From the NCBI RefSeq assembly GCF_020740795.1, contig NC_067283.1, positions 44,877,659-44,941,658 on the forward strand: a stretch of DNA of 64,000 nucleotides. The letters are read 5' to 3'. Within the stretch, counting starts at the first letter, position 1. Each line of letters begins with the position of its first letter. A program made the translations under genes and the position numbers. A model generated the notes under the pieces. That model worked only from the letters and a program-made list of their open reading frames with translations. It made no database searches and was not told where the DNA came from. Source of the stretch: Apus apus (Eukaryota > Chordata > Aves > Apodiformes > Apodidae). Below are positions 1 through 13,100 of this stretch, one piece after another.

Positions 1-3000
1 CAGATGGTAACTTTGCAGATGCTGTGTTCAGGTTCAATGCTAACATTTCCTACAGTGGGGTACTACATGCAGTTACACAAGATGTAAGAATAAATCCTCT
101 GCCCATTATCTTAAAAATGTTGTTAATGCATGAAGATATTAATATGTGTTATTTCTTAACCAGGGTCTGTTCTCAGAAAACAAGGAGAAACTCATTAATA
201 ATGCCATAACAGCATTGCTCTCGCAAGAGGGAGATATTGCAGCATCTAATGCAGAGCTTGAAAGCCAATTTCAAGCAGTAAGACGACTTGTGGCTTCAAA
301 AGCGGGGTTCCTTGCCTTTACTCAGCTTCCAAAGTAAGTGAGAAGTCTCTTCAAGCTTGGAAGTAGTAGGTGAAAACAGTTCTTGAGCTTTTGATGTCTT
401 ATCTTTGAAACAGAGTTGGAGTTAAGTCTCACTTCTGAAAATCACTGGAAGACTGTACACGATTGCTTCTAGTAGCATGAGGCTGTCATCAGGGTTTAAT
501 GTAAATTGAGAACCCAAATGATCAATCATTAGTATGTAAAGCTTATTCTTCCATTGCTAAATACTCACTGCCCTGAGTCACATATTCTAAAATGTACCTT
601 CATCGGTCCTTGAAATATATTGATGCCATTTCTGTCTTCAGTTCAACACAAGATAAAACTTGATGTGGGAAGTTGAGTTGTACTCCTGCAGAAAGTACGG
701 GCTGCTTGGAGTTTTTCTTAATTGGATAACATAAGGAAGTAGAAGATGATCAGTTTTTCTGAAAATAAAAAATAATTTGGAGTATTTTTTACTCTGGACA
801 ATGGGGCAACTGAATGATGTGAAGAGTAGCAAGCACTTACTCTTTGACCTTTATGAAGTTCTGATTCTCTGGGAGTAGTGTCCTGTACTCTCACTACCCT
901 GTAACTACAGAAATATATCTTTGTTTTGGTGAGCATAATCCTGGAATATTGTTAACAGTGAAGTCAATATTAATGGTTTCCTACCAAGGAGTTTCAAATT
1001 TATCTAAAAGTCAAGCTACTGGCTTTCCAAATGCAATGGCAGCAGGCCACTTCTGGTCCCCAGCTGGACTTTTATATTAAAAATAAGATTACTGTTTCCT
1101 CTCTAATCTTGGTGGTTTTGCTTTCCTTTCAAAAGATTTCGAGAACGATTAGGAGTGAAGGTGGTGAAAGCCCTCAAAAGGAACAATGATGGAGTAACCC
1201 ATGCCTCTATTGACATGCTTTGTGCTCTTATGTGTGTAAGTATTAAATTGCAGATTCTTTCACTTTGGCATGTGTGCCCTTCAGTCTATCCAAAGATCTA
1301 AAAGTAGAGGATTGCTCTTCAACTTCAAGTGTGCTCAGACATGAAATAACTTGTATAATGATTTCTTGCCGAACTTGAAGTGGGATGTACTTTGTGTGGC
1401 TTCAGAGTGTGGCTTTTGGACTACAGCTGTTAAGAACTGAGAGTTGAAATGTGAGTGCACAGAGAATGCTTTCTTTTTTATAGCCCATGCATGATGACTA
1501 CGACTTGAGGCAAGAGCAGCTGAACAAAGCTTCTCTTCTTTCCTCCAAGAAATTTCTAGAAAATCTACTAGAGAAATTCAATTCCCATGTGGTAAGTCGA
1601 CTTTGGAAAACAGCTTCTTTACCTGCCTTTCCTAATTGCAATGAAAACACTTCTGTCTGTCTTGGACACATCTTTGAATGTATTTGTACCTTCAATTGAA
1701 GTGCAGAAAATAAAGCTATATCTGGCACTGAGGCTTCTTCTAAATAGGTTTGTGTCTTGACGGGTTAGAATACAACAACTGTGTGCGTTTTTAACATGGA
1801 AATCAGGTGTTCCTTTGAACTGAAAGGGTAGTGTAACATGGTACTTATGGGATTAAAACTGGAAAAAATAAGTCGTAGCACACCAGTATACAAGGTCCTC
1901 AGTGTATGCTTGAGGAGCCAATACTTTACCAGAGTATTGCTATACTTGTAGTAATAACAAATTTTAGACTTGTCGTTTTTGTTTGCAGACTGTATCATGA
2001 TATGACAGGAAAGTGCACCTTCAGCATAACAAGTACTGAATGAAATTTGTATGAATACTCTTGGGCAGGGCAGAATCAATGTATCTGTATTACATACCTG
2101 TCTTCCTAATTTCAGGATCATGGGACAGGTGCCCTAGTAATTAGTTCGCTTCTGGACTTCCTGACATTTGCCCTATGTGCTCCGTATAGTGAGACTACTG
2201 AGGGGCAGCAGTTTGACATGTTGTTGGAAATGGTGGCATCTAATGGAAGAACACTATTTAAGCTCTTTCAGGTGAGATTTCTTTTTAAAATTATTGTCAG
2301 AGGTCTTAGGATAGTCAGTGAACACAAAAGGCAGATGTGCCTACTATTTAACTGGTTAATGTGCCTAAGCCTCTTCTACCTTGGTGAGTTTTTTAGTGAC
2401 CTGTTGGTTTACCTTCAGATACCAGATTGAGATGCTTACTCTGTAATAAATGATTTGACAAGTCATTGTAGAATGGACTACCTAAGACTTGTTTCTAGAA
2501 GCACTTTAAATTACCAGTTCAGAGTTAAGCTACGTTCAGCAGACACAGATTTTCCTGTCTTTGGAGAATCTGCCAGCTTTTGTTTCTGCCTCAGCAAATG
2601 AGATTGAAGAGTTACAAAACAGGAGTAACAGCCTCTTCAGTAGTAAACCTGTAAAAATTGTAGTAATTTTAGCTAAAATGTCAGTGCTTCCTTTCTGTAA
2701 AACCAGTGTGGTGTTCTGCTTCTCAGTCAGTGTTAGCCTGTGTCAGTTTCCCCAGCATCATTCTAGCTTCTCTGATACATACTGCTGTTCTGTGTGAAGA
2801 ATTCAGTCTAATAGTTGCATGAGAGATTCTTGTTTAAAGGTAGGGGATAGGAACACTTCCTGGGGCTAACTTGCACAAAATTGAAAGATTAACTTCTGCT
2901 CAGAACTGGAATTAGAACAGCTGTGTAGCTGAGTTAAGAAAACTGAATCACAAATGATACAATCTTCAAATTTTGCACTTTGATAATTATTTTGTCAACT

Positions 3001-6000
3001 TTCCACTGCAGCACCCTTCCATGGCAATTGTGAAAGGAGCAGGTTTGGTAATGAAGGCAATAATAGAGGTGAGGTTTTTATCATTATTACCTGGGATAGA
3101 ATACTAAATATGTATTGTCTATTTTGAAAGTGCAATTGCTTACTGATAGTAGAAGTTTGTTCTATTAGCTTCTCTTGGGGATTGGGGGAGGTGAGGAACA
3201 GAACACCTGCTTAATTATTAGTGGTTTAATATAGCAGCTTGCTTTATCTTACACTTGGGGGTTTGGAAGGCATGGCACTTGGGACTTTAGTTAGTGTCTT
3301 GCATGTTTTCATACTGAGTCCAGGTTTGGCTGTTAATGTATGAGGCTCAGTCACACATCTCAGAGCCACCAGACTTCTGCATGTTAAAGCGAGTCCTTCA
3401 AGGAGGGGAGGCTGTGTTTCCGGGACGTGTTGCCAGATGGAATGGGACTGGGATTAGCAGGCAGTAGTGTCCCAGAGCAGACTAGTGGTGTCAGCCTCGG
3501 TTCTTGTTCTTTCTGCTTCAGCAAAGGATGATTTGGCTTTGTTAGTTTCCGTACCACATGATGTATGGGCCAAGACCATACTCCTCAAGGGCTGCTCGTG
3601 ATTGTTGTAGGGTGACCTTGCTAACTCCTTCTCGACACTTCCTGTGTTGAAATTCAGGGTTAAAGTTAGTGCCTCATTGTATCAAAATGGCTTATGCATC
3701 TGAAATGCATCTAGTACTCTCTTGGAATGGAAGTGGATGAACACTTGAAATAGAGGTATTAAAAAATCTAGAAGTTTCCCTTTATATACCATTTATATAA
3801 CATTAGCTAAAAGTTGCTATGATGTTTGTTACAACTCCTGTAATTTTAACTGCAGTGGGACATGAGGAAGTAAAAATGCAGCGAAAACTTTCTTAATTAT
3901 TCCCTGCAACTAGTGAATCTCAACTGAGTGGCTGTCTAAACCAAATAGCACCAGCTATTCTTAAGTGGTTACCGTTGACCAAAGTCAAGCAACAAACAAT
4001 TACTCGTGGCTGTCATTCTTTGTTTCACCCTAAGTTAAAGTTGCAGTGTGGATGTTGTACTTGTAAATGTGCTACCAATCTCCTGGTTTATCATGGGAGA
4101 CATGCATCTTATCCTTTTCAGTTACTGTCCTCAAAAGTATAACTACGAATTATCTGGTCAGTGGCTTTACTACAACTTTGATCAGTTGCTATTAAGAACT
4201 TGCACATAAAGCCCATCATATTACAGCTTCTGGCTTTTGGTTATTAGTTGACATAATTGATGGTCAAGAAGGCCTTGGAACTGTAAACTAAGATAAAAGC
4301 AGCTTAACTAAGATTCTTTCTTTAGTAATCATCTTGCCCTGTTTCCCAAGGAAGGAGACAAAGAGATTGCTACCAAAATGCAAGATCTTGCCCTCAGTGA
4401 AGGTGCCTTACCTCGTCACTTACACACTGCTATGTTTACAATAAGCACAGATCAGAGGATGCTTACAAATAGGTATGTCAGTCTCACTTGATACATTATG
4501 TTTAAAGAGTCTTAAGTAATGGCTTAGCTAATGTTAGAAACATTGGGAGGTCAGGGAAGAAAACTTGCAGTTTTTTAGGAGAGCATTCTCTTCAGCAGCT
4601 GATATGTTTAAGTAGGGCAAGGTTTGGCTGAGACTGCAGCCACCTAATAAACCTTTAATTGTTTGGGTTTTTTTCCAAGATGGGACTTGGGTTGGTTACT
4701 CATTAAAGGCTCAAGTTTTCTTATAATTTTTTTCTGAAAGCAGGAAAAGAAAAGGCAAGTGGAATGTCTGGAATGTACAAAAAGGTTCAGCTTTATTTTA
4801 CAGCTGTATAAATCCCAGAGTCCACACCTTGGACATCTTGCATGCAGTTAGGGTCACTCATCTCATCTGAGAGAGAAGTCTTCTCATACAGAAATCATTT
4901 TGTGTATTCAGCAGTCATTGATATCTGAGACTGAGCCTTAGGGCATGCTGAGGAGGATGAGTGATAATTCAATTATTTCCACCCAAGAACAACATTATAG
5001 AAGTTTTAACTGCACGTTCCTGAAGCACTTGGTGTTGCTGAGCAATGTCTTGACAAGTGGATCTTGTTGCCCCTAATCTCCACATTTAGGAGAAAGCTAG
5101 TATGAAACCTGTCATACTAGTTCTGTTTGGATCTACCACTTTTCACTTGCATGTCAGCAATGCTTCAGGTCATTGCAGTGGAAGCCTAGTGACAAATATT
5201 GGCAGAAAGTGTCAGTAGGCATAGAAGACTGGCTAGGAAAGCCTCTGTGGAAGCCTATAACTGGTTTTAAGAGCTTCGAGTAGAGCAGTTAAGAGTCTAG
5301 AAGCCATCAAGAACTGTTAACTTTAACTTAAGATTGACTGGATAAACTTACACTTGTCATTAGATGTTTAGTTTTTGCTCTATTGCTCAAGTGTTCTTTT
5401 GAGGTCTAGATCAAAAAGCATGTGCTGCTACTGTTCCACTAACTTCACTGGAACTTCTTAAAGGCAACACTTAAAAGCATGCTAAGCATAAACATGAACT
5501 GGAACAATATAATGCTTTGTGCTCTTACTCAAGAGCACAAAGTTCTTGCTCATCTTCATTTCACCAGCATGGTAAGGGTGTCAGTTTAGTGGTTTAAAAA
5601 TATGTTTAAAATACTGATTTTCTGTTTGTTAATTTAAATGGCTTTTTCAGGCAGTTAAGTAGACATTTGGTTGGCCTCTGGACAGCTGAGAACAAAACTG
5701 CTATGAACTTGTTGAAACGTATTTTGGTAAGTAAAAATGGGATGCGGTGTAGGGAAAGAATAAAATCTAAAAGCCTGTAGTATTAGAAACCTTGAGATAA
5801 CCTGTAGAGCAAACATGTCCCCTTTCCCCTCCAAGGGGGAAGTCTAGCCTGGGAGATCAGTGGTCTGGCGTCAGCAATTTGGAGGATATTGATGACTAGT
5901 GCAAAACATCTCAGATTCTTCAAGTATGATTCTACTTCACTGCCACTTTAAAAAAGGGCATATGAGACACAAAATAAGATTTCTAACTTTTTTCTTTATT

Positions 6001-7100
6001 AAAAGGACAAAAACATGGGAGATGCAGTAAATGCAGTGTCTAATGCTTAGTGCCAGTAAGAAAGTTGTGCTTTCATGACTGTCCAACTCTGTTTGCTTAT
6101 AACAGCTGTACTTATATATTGGCTGATATTCCCATGTTCTTTCACCCTTACAGTCTCCTGAAAGGTTCTTGCTTATGTTACTTCAGTGAAACTGGTTCAA
6201 ACAATAGTGTTCTAATTAATTACTAAATCTGGAAAAGTACCAACTTTAAATTCAAAATGGCAGTTCCTTCATTTTCGGTAGAGCAAACTATCTTGATCTT
6301 GGTTGCTATCTTCCAGAAGGCTTACTCAAATGAAACTATCTCATTTCTAATGTCACGTGCAGCATTCAATCCATATCAGAGGGTATAATGGGTTCTAGGG
6401 TTACAGTATGGATCTCCCTCAATACTGCTATGGGATTGGCTCTTTTCTTCCTGCAGTCTTTACCTTCATTTAATGCTCCTTTAAGAAATGGGAGAAAGGC
6501 AAGAGCTCACTGTACTGAAACTAATTATGTGCCTCTATTGAAGATGGTGGCATTTCACTAATAAAAGCAAAAAGCTGCTGTAGGTTTACATGCTTGCTTT
6601 ATACATTCTGTTTTGAAATCTCTAATTTAAAGAAATTGTTACCTAATGTGTTGGTTTCTGTTCCATTAGCCACATGTGTGTTTACACTGGTTTTAAATAT
6701 TTTTTAGCCACCAGGTTTGTTGGCATACCTTGACAGTGCTGATCCTGTTCCTGAAAAAGATGCTGATAGGATGCATGTTAGAGATAACTTAAAAATTGCA
6801 ACTGTAAGTAAATGCACCTGTCTTACCTCTTCCATTATACAGATGTACAGTCTTAGTGACTTTTCTAATACAGACACTTGACTGTGTTGCATTGACCTGT
6901 ATCAAACATGTTGATAGACCTGCAGCTGCAAATGACTAATAGGATTTGTTCTGCAGGATCAGTATGGCAAGTTTAATAAAGTGCCGGAGTGGCAGAGACT
7001 GGCTGGAAAAGCTGCAAAAGAAGTTGAAAAATTTGCCAAAGAGAAGGTGGATCTCGTCTTGATGCACTGGAGAGATAGAATGGGCATAGCTCAAAAAGAG
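1..7100 (+). CDS. DNAJC13: DNAJC13 exons 1-10: helical body before the first IWN repeat
   Basis: Exons: 1-83 (partial), 164-333, 1136-1235, 1484-1591, 2116-2271, 3012-3068, 4351-4472, 5651-5726, 6708-6803 and 6957-7100. The first exon is readable from GAT at 3-5. Bases 1-3 (cag) may be the end of an intron, with exon sequence starting at base 4, or they may be coding; the window edge prevents a decision. The encoded protein is helix-rich, with no catalytic motif, and runs from [14 protein letters not shown] to a basic, lysine-rich stretch ending MGIAQKE. It includes the conserved segments [18 protein letters not shown] and [11 protein letters not shown]. The introns between these exons, up to 1.3 kb, hold nothing recognisable except the hairpin at 5515-5542. 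Confidence 0.95.
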
Positions 7101-10100
7101 GTAGAACTGTCTGAAACTTTGCTACAGTAACTTGATTAATTTTAGAGAGGAAGACTTGCAACTCCATGAAATCAGAGGGAAGTTAAACAGAAATAGAATT
7201 GTAGGAATGTGAGAAACTTCATAGTTCTGCTTCCTTTTAGCAAACTCTCTGTCTCTTACTACTCTTTGTTGTGGGTTAGAAATGGATTCCAAGGAGAATG
7301 TAAAGCAGGCAAATAGATTCCTTCAGCATATGTATAAAGATTTAGCTTGTTCTTGCTATAGCCAACTTTATCAAACTGGACTGCACCCTACGTGCATTTC
7401 TTCCAGGATTACATTATCCAATCTTCCAGTTATACAGGAGAATAGGAAATTCCTTAATCTGGCAAAACCATTTTTTATACTCCATTCAGAAGGAGCTATG
7501 AGCATTCTTTGCATCTAAAATTATGTACTTTATGCTAGTAGGATTTTAGTTAGGAAACCTGCTTGGAGAAGCTTGACTTGAATACAGGTACTTCAGTGCT
7601 TAAATTGCAACATAAGACTATGTATAAAACCACAGTTAAGACTGAAGTGATAAGTAACTGTTTTGATCTGATACTGTAAGAGGACAGCTCAAGCACTGCT
7701 TGAGTTCATACTGTTCATCTCCTTTTTCCTTTAACTTTGTTATGTTCTGTATGACAAACTCTTTGAATTATTACACTTTTTCCTTCCTTTAGTCTACTGA
7801 CTAAGCTTGTTTTTGTGCATTCTGGAAAAGAAACAAACTATTATATAGGCAAGGAAGGATGAAAAGAGCAATGCAATGCAGAGTATTGAAAATGCCTGTC
7901 TTTGTACTTGATCTGATGTAATGATAAGCTTTAATTTAGGAAAACCTTAACTTGGTAAAATCTAACTCAAGTTTGATGTAGGCTGTAGCGCAGAATTTTC
8001 ACAGGTAATAATTCTGTAATGGTGAACTGGGTTAAAAACAAAGTATTAATGGAGAAATGTGGAAGAAGGTGGAGAAAGGGTAAACTGCACTTTAAACTCA
8101 GTATCTAGACAAGATGTTTAAACGACAGCTTTTCTGTCTGGAGTTCTGAGCTGTTTAATTTCAGTTGTATGCAAGTGTAACTTGGAAAAGGCAGTAGCAA
8201 GTTTGGTATTACCACTTTGAATTACTTCAGTGGCTGTGGCTTGTTAAATGTACCTTTTCTTTTTCTTCCAACTTTCCATCACAATCAGGACAGAAACAAT
8301 ATGGTGAGTCTGTGTATCTCTGCCACTTGTGTGGATTGCATTGGTTAGACTTCTGCTTGCATGTGGTACCTCATGTAGACTATAACATTGATTTCATGCT
8401 TGGGCAAGCTAGGGAACCTTTCAGCCAAGTCAGATTTGTGTCTTATTCCTGTGACTTGTTCTAGTTACTTCCTTTCAAGAGCAAAGCATTCTTGTTGTGG
8501 GCTTCCCCCTTCATCAGCTTTGGTGATGGGAGCCAAGCTTTTCTCAGGGATAACTTGCTTCTAAATTAATGACTTGTTGAACAGCAGAAGGTTTCTCTGG
8601 CATGGTTTAACTTGGTGTAAATAACACTCGTGAAAGTCTGTTGCTGCTTCTTGCTAGAAAAGACCACCTTATTAATGAGGCTTAACTTAGTGTGGCTTTT
8701 GAAGGAGTAAAGAAAACCCAACTTTTGATTTCAAAACAGAAAAAAGGGGAATATCTGTCCTACTAATGTCTTATTTTGGCTCTTCTGCAGAACATTATGC
8801 AAAAGCCAGTGATATTAAGGAAACGACGCCAAAGAATAAAAATAGAAGCAAACTGGGATCTCTTCTATTACAGGTAAAATACAAATGTGGTGGTCTCAGA
8901 TACAACTTATTACCTGGCTGGATATTCTTGTTAATATCTTCTGAGTTGCTGTGGCTTGATTCCAGTTTCTGCCTGCCTTGAAGCAGTGCAAGTGCTTTGT
9001 AACAGGAATTTAGAAAAAATGAAATCCTAAGAATTTAGTTTGTGTTTAGGAAAGGGGGAAATTTGGAAAGCTTCTCAAATGTTATTGAACCACATCCTTT
9101 TTTCCCCTTGAATCAAAATGAAGAGTAAATGACAAGTTGCAGGTGCTGATTTGCGTGTTGTTGAAAGCTAAGCAATGTAGCACTGAAAGTCGTTGTAGTG
9201 TGTTGGTGCATCAACCTGTAAGCTGCTCTAGGTGTTCTGAGTTGAACTGGAATAAAAATGAGCTCAAGGCAGGCAAGGAGAAAACAAATGGATACTGGAT
9301 TTCAAGTAGTGCCACAGGTCCTAAATGTATGTTGCTTACCTGCGAGTTCTTAAAACTGTCAAAAGTTTACAAGGGAGGGGCTTCCATCAGAAAAAAAATT
9401 AAAAATGCCACTTTACTATGGCTAGGGATGTTATGTTAAATGGACTAATAAAGCTTGACTGTTCAACAAACTCTTTGAAAACAATCTTGGGGAAATTCTG
9501 TAGAATTAACTGTTTGATTCAGTGCTTAATGTTTCTTAAGGTCAAATATTCTGCACAAATTCTGCACAAGTGTTGCATGAAAGGAAGGTTTGCATATTCC
9601 TGAACTTTGAGTAGTAAAGTGCTGCTCTCAACCGGGCTCTGGATCCAAGGGCTCTCTTGTAACTGCAGCTGAAGAATGTTCACTGACTGTCTTGTGACAC
9701 TTGAGACATCAACTTCTGTTTTCCCTCATGAAGTAGTTTTATTTTTTTGGTTGTTTGTTTAAAACATACTAAGTGTATGTGCATGCCTGCTGCCCTGGTT
9801 TATTGTTCACTTGTAACCCTTACTGAAAGGTGTGATAAATAGCTTGCACTTCTTCTGGTCATATGACCAGGTATCTGGTCGTACGCAGATAACAAAGTGC
9901 GTCAAAAAGGATGACAACAGGTATACGCTGACTTCCCATGTCTATTAAAACATTATAGAAGTGAACAGCCATAATTGCTGTAACAAACTGGAGACCACTA
10001 CATACTGCCTTCTAGTTAAGGTCCACTAGTGCTAATCTTCTCTAGCTTGCCAGCTGAGTCTTGTCTGCCTTTCAGATACTCTTTTGAGGGGTTTAAACTA

Positions 10101-13100
10101 TGTAACTTCTTTCTTAGATTTCTTCAGGATCATGCTAGATCAAACTTGATTTGGAACTTCAAAACACGGGAAGAACTGAGAGATACTCTTGAATCTGAGA
10201 TGAGAGCATTTAATATTGACAGAGAACTTGGCAGTGCTAATGTAATCTCCTGGAACCATCAGGAGTTTGAGGTAAATGACCCACTGTAGGAGAAACTGTG
10301 TAGGTAAAATATGTCTATCTAAAATGTTACTTTTCTTTCTCTAACTGCATGAGTGAAACTTAGGTTGACAATCCCTGACTGCAAGATAGAATTTTTTTGG
10401 GGTTGTGGAATAAACTGCTAAGGCTTAAGGCTGTTAACAGGTACTATTGTCCAGTGTAACTGCAAAGCTGAAACCTCTTCAGCCTAACAAATGACACTGT
10501 CGAAATGAAACATTGATCAGAACCCTTGATGTATTGTTGTGATAAGAGGAAAAGAGAAGAGTTGGTGTTACATTGTTGTCACAATAAGTCATACTTGTTC
10601 TTGAACATGCTCCATCAGACTTGTTTTGGGTAGTTTCACAAATCACTTCTTCCTGATAGCAGGCATCTTATCTTTATTTCTATCATGTCTCAGTGATCCT
10701 AAGGCTGCATTGCCAAACCATGAGTAGGTTATGTGGCTGAAAACATGCTGCTCTGTAAATTACAGATTTAGGATACTATTTTCACGTTGTAGGAACAGCA
10801 GTACTTAAAGTCAAAATAGCCCTTCAGGCTTCGGCAAAGCGGTTGGTATGGTCCTTAATTGGCTTTCTCAGAACAACTCAAAAGATTTCCAGCTAATAAA
10901 CACTTCCTCTGCTGTACTCTTATCTCCAGGATCGTTATGGTTCCACACCAAACCACAGTTTTAATCAACTGTGTAATGCTAAAGCAAAGCAAGGCCACAC
11001 TTGAGTTCAACTTTAAGATATTCTTAGATATTCTCAATGCCAGCTTTGCCACAGTATAGCTTTCTAGTTGAAATCTGAGCAGAGGACTACTAGTGAAACA
11101 GGAGTAAACTGCTGCTTTTGAGGAATCTCAGTTGGCTGGCAAATCAGAAAGACTTGCAAGACATCAGGCTACTGCTTTAGAAGAAAACTATTTTATAAAT
11201 GCAGTTTATCTCTGTCACACAACTGAGGATTACAGCTTACCTTGATGCAGTAAATAGCTAAATTTGGGGTTGGACTAAATTGGGGTCTTTCGCACTGGCG
11301 TTTAGCTTTCAAATTTTCGTTCAGCTATGGACCAAGCACAGAGGAGTTCTGGACACCACAAGGTCGCTATCCCAGCTCCGTCTTTGTACTTTAGAAGTAC
11401 TAACTGGGGCAGAATCAAAAGTACAGGTTTGAAATTCAGTAATACAGGATTTCCACCTGCACTGTGCACTCCTCTGTGGCTTATGCTACTGTAATGTATC
11501 ACTAGCGTTCTTGTAGTTACAGCTCAGGATACTTAGGGACTTGCTTGAGCGGGCTTCTGTAACATGATTTTTGACAGCAGCTGTCTCAGAGTTATGCTTT
11601 TAAATATTTTAAATGAATACTTTTATCAGGCTGTACTGTAAGTATTTGAACTAACTACTTAGTGGTGACAAAGGCTTCTCTGTCAGCTGTGGAACCTGTC
11701 ACTTTGCCAAGGGGGTTTGGTGGCTTGAGATTGCACTGGAAATGTACTAGTTAGTGGGACCTCTGTATCATGTGCAATGGTCAAATCTGGAGGTAACATT
11801 GTGGCCTTGTGACAGTGGTGTGCATACTATAGACCGGAAAAACTGCTGTAGAGGGTGGCTTTTGTGGTATATTTAGAGGTACCTCTAAATGACATCCTTG
11901 CCAAATGCTTAACCACTGAGAATTGAGATACATGGTTAAACTTAATATAGTTGCTCTGAAGTTAATGGTAGCTCTCATTGTGCAATTTTACTTCGGCTTT
12001 TTGGTGTGTGCACTGATGCCTCCAGGCTTTTATTACCCAGCATAATAGCAAGTATACTAATAATTAAGTCATGCTTGTTTTTTAATACTTGTAGTAACAT
12101 TGAGTGAAATACCTTACAATGGACTCACAACCTATTAAACCTTGAGTCACTGAATACATCATGTATTATCCAAGTTTAGTTCATAAAACCAGCTGATACA
12201 AGTTGCTTTAAAGGCTGGCAGGAATAGCTTATGGCATATATTTTGTAGATGTCTTTCTTTAACAGCAGACTTGCAAATTTCAATCTTCTTCAGACTGTAG
12301 GAGGGATTGTTAACCTTGTTGAGTTTATGGAAGCAAGCAAGTACAGTATTGTTATGAGAACAAAAACTTAATGAAGAGAAATAGTATTTACTGATAAGTA
12401 ATTTGTGTTACAGGTAAAATATGAGTGCCTTTCTGAAGAAATAAAGATAGGGGATTATTATCTAAGGTTGCTGCTGGAAGAAGATGAAACAGAAGAGAGT
12501 GGAGCAATCAAAAAATCGTGAGACATTATTAAAATCCTATCTCATTCCCAAGGTTTCTTTGTTTTCTTCTCTAAAATCTTGTTTCTTTCTTAGATACGAA
12601 TTCTTCAATGAGCTCTACCATCGCTTCTTGCTTACCCCAAAAGTGAATATGAAATGTTTATGTCTGCAAGCATTGGCCATTGTTTATGGAAGATGTCATG
12701 AAGAAATAGGACCATTTTCTGATACCAAGTACATCGTTGGGATGTTAGAAAGGGTAAGAATTACTTAAAATTACTAGATACAGCAGTTAACGTATAGCTA
12801 GTCCAGCATATGTTCAGATCCTTCAAGTTGCTGTGAAACCCAAGTTTTGGTTTTGCAGAACATGAAGCTGTGGCATGAATACTCTTTTTCCATGCTGTCA
12901 CCAGGTGTTCCTAGTATTTTTCCCCTTGATTCAGTTCAAGTTTCACTAAAAAAACCCTGCTGATCATAATGGTATTTCAAAGCAGCCTCTTTGTATCTGT
13001 GTTTTTTAGGCCTGAACAGATTTTCAGGCTGTACAGGAATAGTGTGAGGGAACTTTGTGTGGTATTGATCTTGTGCATGTTTTTGAAAAATGCAGAAGCA

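Noticed and set aside
11262..11290. Short GGGGTTGGACTAAATTG word like a CR1 tail
   Set aside because: Too short and not continued by the rest of the CR1 3' end, so chance similarity cannot be excluded.
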